From a bacterium (GTDB lineage: Bacteria > Krumholzibacteriota > Krumholzibacteriia > JACNKJ01), in contig JACNKJ010000118.1 in NCBI GenBank assembly GCA_014382085.1, positions 1 to 12,252 on the forward strand: a stretch of 12,252 nucleotides of DNA, written 5' to 3'. Position 1 is the stretch's first letter. The number at the start of each line of letters is the position of its first letter. Below are positions 1 through 5,388 of the stretch, in pieces. The position numbers and the translations under genes were made by a program. A model generated the notes under the pieces. It was not told where the DNA came from. It searched no databases and saw only the letters and a program-made list of their open reading frames with translations.

Positions 1-993
1 ACGGCGCACCGCCCGGCCGATCACCAGGACGCGGTCGGCGAAGAACACGGCAGCTCATCCGCCACCCCCGAATACGTGGAAGAGGCGCGTCGCCTGGGGC
101 TCAGGATCCTGCCACCGCATGTGAACGCGGGCAGCACACGTAGCGGAGGATGGTCCAGCGGTGCCCTGGCTGCAGACCCCGCCGGCGGCGTGGAAGGCGG
201 CGGGCATGTGCGCATCGGTCTATCGTTCCTGCGGAATGTGCGCGAAACAGCCGTCCGTTGGATGTCCGAAGAGGGCGCCCACTGTCCTTTCTATTCCCTG
301 GAAGAATTCATCGCTCGCGCACGCGGCGATGGTGACGGCCCACGTCGCTGGGAGGCAGCCCTGCTGCTTCGTATCGGCGGATTCGACGGACTCCCCATCG
401 AAAGCTTGGGCGAACCCGTTTCGCGTGTGGAATTATTGGAAGCTCTCCGCGATCTTTGGCCCACGAACTCAAAAGCACGAGCCGAGGAAGAAGCCTTCCG
501 CCCACTTACCGGCGACATGGAAAACGCCGCGGTACGTGCGTGCGAGGAATTGGCCGTGCTTGGCTTTTCGCCATCCATGCATCCTATCTTGCTTTTCGAA
601 GCCACCGGCCCTCGCATGAGCGCCGTAAACCTGCGCGAGCGCGCCTTTGAGTTTCGCAACGAGGAAAACGCGCACCTGGGCACGGTGCGCCTGGCCGGCG
701 TGAAGGTGACCGGAAAACGAACCCGCGCCAAAAGCGATGGGCGCATCATGGCTTTCTACACCTTTTCCGACGATACCGGAACCTTCGAAGCCGTTTTCTT
801 TCCGCAGGACTACGCTCTTCTAGCCACAAGATTGCGCGGAGCAGGGCCCTTCTGGGTCGAAGGCGAGGCCTCCGTGGAGCTCGGCGAAGCTCTGGTGGAG
901 GCCAAGCGTGTGACACCTTTCACCGTGGAAGAACGTATGCGCATTCAAGAACCCAAGGTGCAAGGATTGATGCGCGGAGTGGAGGGCGTTTGA
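1..993 (+). CDS. DNA polymerase III alpha subunit, DnaE/DnaE2-type, C-terminal part (5' end outside window)
   Basis: Catalytic subunit of a C-family replicative or translesion DNA polymerase; only the last ~330 residues are present. The frame is open from the window edge. The match begins with YVEEARRLGLRILPPHVN (positions 100-153), the conserved segment following the polymerase core. Next come a helix-hairpin-helix-like stretch (LLLRIGGFDGL, about 361-393), a segment like the family's LGF-x-x-S-x-HP motif (LGFSPSMHPI, 559-588), and an OB-fold with VRLAGVKVTGKRTRAKSDGR and FYTFSDDTGTFEAVFF (about 682-925). The protein stops about 25 residues after the OB-fold, so it lacks the long tau-binding C-terminal domain of E. 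coli DnaE. That shape is typical of error-prone DnaE2/ImuC and of some short DnaE proteins. No imuA/imuB neighbours are visible, so the subtype stays open. The first ~30 residues match the family poorly (AH-PA and AV are recognisable), which may be divergence or sequence error near a contig edge. Confidence 0.85.
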   Translation, partial: TAHRPADHQDAVGEEHGSSSATPEYVEEARRLGLRILPPHVNAGSTRSGGWSSGALAADPAGGVEGGGHVRIGLSFLRNVRETAVRWMSEEGAHCPFYSLEEFIARARGDGDGPRRWEAALLLRIGGFDGLPIESLGEPVSRVELLEALRDLWPTNSKARAEEEAFRPLTGDMENAAVRACEELAVLGFSPSMHPILLFEATGPRMSAVNLRERAFEFRNEENAHLGTVRLAGVKVTGKRTRAKSDGRIMAFYTFSDDTGTFEAVFFPQDYALLATRLRGAGPFWVEGEASVELGEALVEAKRVTPFTVEERMRIQEPKVQGLMRGVEGV

Positions 994-1023
994 TCGCCAT
1001 CTTCAACTCAAGCCATGCAATTC

Positions 1024-1052
1024 TTGATTGAGCGTTCAAACAACTATATATT
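1024..1052 (+). promoter_or_regulatory. sigma70-like promoter for the first lipoprotein-type gene
   Basis: A -35-like TTGATT (1024-1029) and a -10-like TATATT (1047-1052) are separated by 17 bp. Transcription would start near 1059, leaving a leader of about 27 nt before the ATG at 1086. This would make the upstream ATG at 1059 nearly leaderless. Judged by eye only. Confidence 0.45.
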
Positions 1053-1085
1053 CTGGCAATGCCCCACCTGCATGTGGGGTGTGTC

Positions 1086-1727
1086 ATGTTCAAGCGTACT
1101 GCTATTAGCTTGTTTTGCCTGTTGTTTTGCCTATCACTCTTAAACTGTCAACAGTCTCGACCCGTTTTGTATGAAGATACCGAGGGTAAAGGATACCGAG
1201 ACTACGATTCCCCCGACAATCTCATCATGAATTTCACCGATGCTTGGTGTCGCCTGGACATCCAGGAGTATCGTGATCAAGTGCTTTACGATGGGGCAGA
1301 AGTGTCAACGGATGCAGTGTCCTACGAATCCTTCAAGTTTTACTTCATCGAACTTGATGACCAATACGGACTCGCCTGGGGCTATGATGAAGAAGTGGAG
1401 CACACGGCCGCACTTTTCAGTGGATTGCCCAGCCGAAGTGGATCTTTGCCCGGCGTTGAGCATATCGACTTGCAATTCTTTTCTCTCGGCGAATGGATGA
1501 GCCCCGAAAACCCCTATGATGTGCAGGGGGATCGCTATCCTCTGGGAACGCTCTATCGGAACTACGCCACAGATATGCAGATCACCCTGAAGCGGCAAAG
1601 GGCGGATACTGGAGCCATCACCATGTCTGTGAGAGACACCGTGCGTTTTTATGTGATTCCCGTGGCTATCGGTGGAGATGTGGAATACAGAATCTGGAAG
1701 TGGATGGATCTTGATCGCGGCAACTAG
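1086..1727 (+). CDS. secreted protein, probable lipoprotein, NTF2-like family (paralogue 1)
   Basis: Protein of 213 aa with no specific function recognised. The N-terminus MFKRTAISLFCLLFCLSLLN is a positively charged start plus a hydrophobic stretch ending at Cys21, so export and probable lipidation are likely. The lipobox (LLNC) is atypical because Asn sits at -1. I chose the ATG at 1086 over the one at 1059 because GGGG (1076-1079) lies 6 nt upstream, a promoter ends at 1052, and the signal peptide then begins directly. The mature part has SPDNLIMNFTDAWCRLDIQEY and later VRDTVRFYVIPV and YRIWKWMDLD. This layout (helical start, 'xxDIxEY', then strands ending in a Trp-rich strand) resembles NTF2/SnoaL-like folds. 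It is clearly paralogous to the next gene, which shares the same blocks in the same order. It has its own promoter and terminator, so it is probably transcribed alone. Confidence 0.75.
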   Translation: MFKRTAISLFCLLFCLSLLNCQQSRPVLYEDTEGKGYRDYDSPDNLIMNFTDAWCRLDIQEYRDQVLYDGAEVSTDAVSYESFKFYFIELDDQYGLAWGYDEEVEHTAALFSGLPSRSGSLPGVEHIDLQFFSLGEWMSPENPYDVQGDRYPLGTLYRNYATDMQITLKRQRADTGAITMSVRDTVRFYVIPVAIGGDVEYRIWKWMDLDRGN

Positions 1728-1752
1728 CACAGTTGCAGCGCTTGCTACTCGG

Positions 1753-1776
1753 CCCTCCCTCATTGGGGGAGGGTTT
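1753..1776 (+). terminator. hairpin terminator after paralogue 1
   Basis: CCCTCCC (1753-1759) pairs perfectly with GGGAGGG (1767-1773) around a 7-nt loop. A short TTT follows, then mixed T-rich sequence. The weak T-tract makes this a moderate rho-independent terminator. It lies 25 nt after the stop codon. Confidence 0.55.
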
Positions 1777-1807
1777 GATCTTAACTTGCATTAATGAATA
1801 GTTCGGC

Positions 1808-1835
1808 TTGAACTAAGACTCCAGGATGATACAAT
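1808..1835 (+). promoter_or_regulatory. sigma70-like promoter for the second lipoprotein gene
   Basis: TTGAAC (1808-1813) and TACAAT (1830-1835) are 16 bp apart, a good match to the -35/-10 consensus. The predicted start near 1842 leaves a leader of about 40 nt. It lies downstream of the preceding terminator, so the two paralogues look independently transcribed. Confidence 0.5.
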
Positions 1836-1880
1836 GCATTCTCGAATCTAATTTCCAGTGGATTTTCAAGCGAGGTGTAG

Positions 1881-2546
1881 ATGATGAAGTGCGCCACATG
1901 GACCTTGACGATTATTCTCTCCGCTCTCGTTCTCGCCGGTTGTAGTAATTCTACAGACCCAGCCGACGAGGGCCCCGAATATCTCGACTACAGTACGCCG
2001 GACAATGTCATCGACAACTTCGTCACGTCCTGGAATGAGATGGACATCGCCGAGTATCGCGACGTGCTGTTGTACACAGGAGATCCCTTGGGACGGGAAG
2101 AGGGGGTCTACGCAGAATTCAAGTTCTACTTCATCGAAGATACGGGCGAGGGCCCGTACTGGGGACTTGACGCAGAAAGAACCCACACCGGGGCGCTGTT
2201 TGGCGGCAACTCCAGCCCTGACGGCACAACCCCCGGCGTTGAAAGTGTTGACCTGAGATTTAACGCAGCGGGCGATTGGAGCGCTCCGGATAATCCCTTT
2301 GAGGTTCAGGGCGACGAATACCCTGACGGCACTCTCTATCGAACTTACCAAACCGATGCAAGTTTTTACCTCAGGGGCGCCATCGAAGGCAGCCAAGTCA
2401 ATGTGCTCCTTGTTCGCGACACCGTGCGTTTCTACGTGATTCCTATAGGGGAAGGCGAATATCGCCTCTGGAAATGGCTCGATATCGATCCAGGTTTGCT
2501 TGCGGCCGAAGAAACATCTTGGTCGAATGTGAAACATATCTGGTAA
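1881..2546 (+). CDS. lipoprotein, NTF2-like family (paralogue 2)
   Basis: Lipoprotein of 221 aa without a recognised specific role. Residues 1-21 form a signal peptide with a canonical lipobox (LAGC, Cys21), so a lipid-anchored envelope location is expected. The mature part has TPDNVIDNFVTSWNEMDIAEY, FKFYFIED, a Gly-rich GALFGG turn, PGVESVDLRF, and VRDTVRFYVIPI with YRLWKWLDID near the end. Each block has a counterpart in the upstream gene, which marks a tandem duplication of an NTF2/SnoaL-like domain. It extends about 13 residues beyond the end of its paralogue. GAGG (1872-1875) could serve either the ATG at 1881 (5 nt) or the one at 1884 (8 nt); the difference is one Met. Fold assignment is by pattern, not by search. 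Confidence 0.8.
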   Translation: MMKCATWTLTIILSALVLAGCSNSTDPADEGPEYLDYSTPDNVIDNFVTSWNEMDIAEYRDVLLYTGDPLGREEGVYAEFKFYFIEDTGEGPYWGLDAERTHTGALFGGNSSPDGTTPGVESVDLRFNAAGDWSAPDNPFEVQGDEYPDGTLYRTYQTDASFYLRGAIEGSQVNVLLVRDTVRFYVIPIGEGEYRLWKWLDIDPGLLAAEETSWSNVKHIW

Positions 2547-2565
2547 TCAAAGAGTTTTGCTTTGG

Positions 2566-2598
2566 AAAAACCCCCTCTACCGGTGAGGGGGTTTCTTT
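2566..2598. terminator. bidirectional rho-independent terminator
   Basis: A perfect 10-bp stem pairs AAACCCCCTC (2568-2577) with GAGGGGGTTT (2585-2594) around the 7-nt loop TACCGGT. T-rich sequence lies on the + side and the A-run (2566-2570) serves as a T-run when read on the minus strand. It sits between the end of the + lipoprotein gene and the end of the - operon, so it can stop transcription from both. Confidence 0.8.
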
Positions 2599-2640
2599 CA
2601 GTTCTCAGTTCTCAGTTCTCAGTTCTCAGTTCTCAGTTCT
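2599..2640. repeat. heptanucleotide tandem repeat, six perfect copies of CAGTTCT
   Basis: CAGTTCT is repeated six times without a mismatch from 2599 to 2640. It fills the space between the terminator stem and the stop codon of the minus-strand M14 gene. The final base is also the last base of that TAA stop (read on the minus strand), so changes in copy number would alter only the 3' untranslated region. Confidence 0.95.
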
Positions 2641-3710
2641 TAGTCTTCCCCGTCTTCCAAAACCATGTTCTTCGAAAGATCGTCCCGCATTCGCTCATGA
2701 AGATCATCGTCGCTAAGTTTCGACATGGCGCGCTCAATTTTCTTGAGGCTGCCCTTTTTCGTATAGGCGATATGACAGATGGGATCCCCAGGCACCACGG
2801 CCGGCAAGGTCGTCATGCCCAGGATGATTCCTTCACGCGGCGCATGTACCGTATTCTGTTCGGTGCCGGTCAGACTGGTGTTGGTCGAGATATGTTGATC
2901 TTTCTCTACGATATCCCCCGGCGCCACATGGAACTGCAAAAAGCCGCCGTACTGAGCGCGCATCCAGTGCGTGGCATCGGTCTCCACGCGAAAGGGTGGT
3001 TCGCTTCGTTCACCGTCAACCATACCTAAGTGAATCAGGCAGTTTTTGATACCTTCCACGGCATATTCCAGAACGGTTGGCTCAACCTTCCAGATCTCTC
3101 CCGCTTCCAACAATAGAGTTGGAACTCCCGCGTCACTGGCGGTCCGCCGAAGGGAACCCGCTGGACCACGCCCGCTTACAATGAGGCTGGCTCCGAAGGC
3201 GCGGGCGAATTCAGCCAGAACTGGATCTTTCAGGTCAGCACGCACGTTGGGAAAATTCGTTCGGCGCACCGCACCCGTATGCAAGTCGATACCGAAATCG
3301 GCACGTCCGACGATTTCCTCGAAAACCACGCTCGCCATGCGGCTAGCTAAACTGCCTTTGCTTGAACCGGGAAAACTGCGATTCAGGTCGCGGCGGTCGG
3401 GCAGATAGCGGGTATGCCGCTCGAAGCCCAGAATGTTCACCACGGGAACCAAGATCAAAGATCCGGCGGTCAGTTCGAAGGGGTCTTCCAAAATGATGTG
3501 CCGAATGGCACCCGTTCCGTTAATCTCGTCTCCATGCACCGCCCCGGAAACAAACACCGTCGGCCCCGGCTTCTTCGCCCGGAGGATATAAATTGGAATG
3601 TGAACGTCGGAGCCGGAGAAATTCTCGGTTAGAGTAAGCTGAACTTCGCCTCGCTCGCCCGGCTTAATGGTGTTTTTCCCCCACTGTCCGACGTCCAGTT
3701 TTTTCTTCAC
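2640..3710 (-). CDS. M14-family succinylglutamate desuccinylase/aspartoacylase-like zinc hydrolase
   Basis: Zinc-dependent amide hydrolase of the AstE/AspA branch of carboxypeptidase family M14, 356 aa, probably cytoplasmic (no signal peptide). Zinc ligands follow the family pattern: SGAVHGDEINGT gives His59 and Glu62, and DFGIDLHTG gives His144. DLNRSFPG (108-115) is the substrate-binding Asn-Arg motif, and PTLLLEAGE carries the likely catalytic Glu202. A beta-rich C-terminal part (about 240-325) follows, as in aspartoacylases, then an Asp/Glu-rich tail. The start is GTG (3710-3708), overlapping the upstream TGA by 4 nt (GTGA). No clear Shine-Dalgarno is present, so translation is probably coupled. 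It is the last gene of the operon and ends at a terminator. The family acts on N-acyl amino acids, so removal of an amino acid or acyl tag added by the neighbouring ligase is plausible but not shown. The true substrate is unknown. Confidence 0.88.
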   Translation of the reverse strand: MKKKLDVGQWGKNTIKPGERGEVQLTLTENFSGSDVHIPIYILRAKKPGPTVFVSGAVHGDEINGTGAIRHIILEDPFELTAGSLILVPVVNILGFERHTRYLPDRRDLNRSFPGSSKGSLASRMASVVFEEIVGRADFGIDLHTGAVRRTNFPNVRADLKDPVLAEFARAFGASLIVSGRGPAGSLRRTASDAGVPTLLLEAGEIWKVEPTVLEYAVEGIKNCLIHLGMVDGERSEPPFRVETDATHWMRAQYGGFLQFHVAPGDIVEKDQHISTNTSLTGTEQNTVHAPREGIILGMTTLPAVVPGDPICHIAYTKKGSLKKIERAMSKLSDDDLHERMRDDLSKNMVLEDGED

Positions 3711-4915
3711 GGCTTATCATCCAATGCATCGATAAGCTGAGGATCGAGTTTCTTGACTTTCCGCTTGCGTTTGCGCTCTTTTCTCTCAGGAACCAGATCC
3801 CGCATGGACTCGAGCTTTCCGTAGCACAGCATTCTATCCTCGGCTTCGATTGTTCGCGAGCCTTTGGGGTTCGAGATAACCGTGGTTCCGCGATTCAAAG
3901 TAAGGACAACGATATCCCGATCCCTAAGCTGTGACTCAGATATCGTTTTACCGACTAGATCCAAACCCTCATGTACGGCTAGTTCCACCACACCATATCC
4001 AGAGCTAACCGTTAAGCGTTGGCGGATGTCCATTTCCGGGAAAGCCACCTGGTCACCAAGGAAATCTATGATCGAGCCCGCCACATCGAGACCGGTGGCC
4101 GTTTCAATTCCCTCCAGTCCCGGTGAAGAGTTAACCTCCATGACCTGGGGGCCGTCCTTCCCTTCGAGCATATCCACGCCCCCTACGCGAAGGCCGAGTA
4201 TTTGGGCCGAACGCACGGCAGTCCTCTCATACTCAGGATCAAGAGTTACCTTTTCAGCAATGCCGCCTCGATGCACGTTACTGCGGAACTCCGTCCCTTG
4301 AGCCACCCGTCGCATCGCAGCCACCACTCTGTCTCCGACGACAAAGGCGCGAATATCCTTCCCTTTACTTTCTGCAACAAACTTCTGAACGAGAACGTTT
4401 TGTCTCGCGCTTTGAAGGGTCTCGATAATGGCCTCAGCAACCTTTTCGGTTTCCGCCAAGATAACTCCCACGCCCTGCGTGCCCTCCAAGATCTTGATTA
4501 TAATTGGCGCTCCGCCGACGCGTTCGATAGCTGGCAGCACATCCTTGCGATCGCGCACGAAGGTTGTATGGGGAATGCCGATATCGTGGCGACTTAGTAT
4601 CTGCAGTGAACGCAGCTTGTCGCGGGAGTTCGTGATCCCATTGGAGGGGGTCGGTGAGTAGACGTCCATTTGCTCGAATTGTCTGACCACCGCCGTTCCG
4701 AAATAGGTGATGGAGGCGCCGATGCGAGGGATGATTGCATCGTAATCGCTCAATCGCTTACTTCGATAAAATAGCTCCGGCTCGCCTTCCTGAAGGTCGA
4801 TGGAGAAACGTAGTGTGTTTAGGACACGCACAATGTGCCCACGCTCCGTAGCAGCTTGCACCAAGCGCTTGGTGCTGTAGGCTCGAGGCGCCATGGATAG
4901 TATTCCGATTTTCAT
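3707..4915 (-). CDS. rimK: RimK-family alpha-L-glutamate ligase fused to a C-terminal RCK_C (TrkA_C) domain
   Basis: ATP-grasp ligase that in E. coli adds glutamates to the C-terminus of ribosomal protein S6 and can make poly-alpha-glutamate. Residues 1-295 follow E. coli RimK closely: YDAIIPRIGASITYFGTA, SRDKLRS (Lys100), VGGAPIIIKILEGTQGVGV (Lys141), DIRAFVVGDRVVAAM, EFRSNVHRGG, and VMEVNSSPGLEGIE with metal-binding Glu260 and Asn262. At 402 aa it is about 100 residues longer than the usual ~300. Residues 303-372 (YGVVELAVHEG, LVGKTISE, NRGTTVISNP, IEAEDRMLCYG) match an RCK_C domain, the ligand-binding module of Trk/Ktr K+ uptake regulators. A basic tail follows (RKERKRKRKVKK, about 378-389). 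The ATG at 4915 overlaps the upstream stop by 4 nt (ATGA), and the stop overlaps the next GTG. The ligase call is very secure and the RCK_C call strong. Substrate and effector are unknown. Confidence 0.93.
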   Translation of the reverse strand: MKIGILSMAPRAYSTKRLVQAATERGHIVRVLNTLRFSIDLQEGEPELFYRSKRLSDYDAIIPRIGASITYFGTAVVRQFEQMDVYSPTPSNGITNSRDKLRSLQILSRHDIGIPHTTFVRDRKDVLPAIERVGGAPIIIKILEGTQGVGVILAETEKVAEAIIETLQSARQNVLVQKFVAESKGKDIRAFVVGDRVVAAMRRVAQGTEFRSNVHRGGIAEKVTLDPEYERTAVRSAQILGLRVGGVDMLEGKDGPQVMEVNSSPGLEGIETATGLDVAGSIIDFLGDQVAFPEMDIRQRLTVSSGYGVVELAVHEGLDLVGKTISESQLRDRDIVVLTLNRGTTVISNPKGSRTIEAEDRMLCYGKLESMRDLVPERKERKRKRKVKKLDPQLIDALDDKP

Positions 4916-5388
4916 TTTCGCTTCTTTCCAGTTTTCTTAGGCTTTAAAGCCTTGCCGGGTGCGCGGGTCGCCAAATAGATGCGTCGCGGATCGACAAGAA
5001 CTCCTGCCAGGGCAGTGCGTCCGACCAGCATACGACAAAGCATTCCCTTTCTCGACACCAGAGTAAGCTCTACCTCGCGCTCGATTTCGCCAATCTTCAT
5101 TTTCGTACAAAAAACTAGCCGTTCCTGACGATGACCACTGCTCGATTTGATCATGGTACGCCGCACCGGCTTGGCCGTCACCCATGTGGTCTTTCGAGAA
5201 AATCCCTCCCGCAAGACCACTTCGAATCTTACCTGCCCGTCCTCCAGTTCAGACAAGGTGCTCACATGAATCGCACTCGTCCTAGCGCCCGTATCTATTT
5301 TCGCTTTGATCCGAGTGACTCCCCACTCGGGAAGATCGACTCTTTCCCGCCAGCCCATCACGAGACTTGTCCGTTCAGTTTTTTGCAC
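4912..5388 (-). CDS. rimB: RimB-type retropepsin-like protease (PF05618, 'ATP-dependent zinc protease')
   Basis: Protein of 158 aa of the family that accompanies RimK in many genomes (rimABK of Pseudomonas). The hallmark is MGWRERVDLPEWG followed by IKAKIDTGARTSAIH, where Asp32-Thr33-Gly34-Ala35 corresponds to the active-site DTGA of retropepsin-like aspartyl proteases. The second conserved block, MLCRMLVGRTAL (116-127), is also present. The C-terminal ~16 residues are Lys-rich. The GTG at 5388 is preferred because AGGAG (5399-5395) lies 6 nt upstream; an in-frame ATG at 5358 begins too close to the conserved MGWRE. It overlaps the transporter gene by 14 nt and rimK by 4 nt. RimB is reported to act on RimK-modified S6; activity here is inferred from family and context. 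Confidence 0.88.
   Translation of the reverse strand: MQKTERTSLVMGWRERVDLPEWGVTRIKAKIDTGARTSAIHVSTLSELEDGQVRFEVVLREGFSRKTTWVTAKPVRRTMIKSSSGHRQERLVFCTKMKIGEIEREVELTLVSRKGMLCRMLVGRTALAGVLVDPRRIYLATRAPGKALKPKKTGKKRK

Noticed and set aside
1005..1030. Inverted repeat after dnaE (CTCAAG ... CTTGAT) as a terminator
   Set aside because: The stem is short and imperfect, has no T-run, and overlaps the better-supported promoter.
1059..1085. Upstream ATG for paralogue 1
   Set aside because: It adds 9 residues ahead of the signal peptide, lacks a ribosome site, and lies almost at the predicted transcription start.
2599..2640. CRISPR-like array
   Set aside because: The units are 7 bp with no spacers, so this is a simple tandem repeat.
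2562..3029. Plus-strand ORF running from the heptamer array into the M14 gene
   Set aside because: It is antisense to a strongly conserved zinc hydrolase, and its N-terminus is just translated terminator and repeat.
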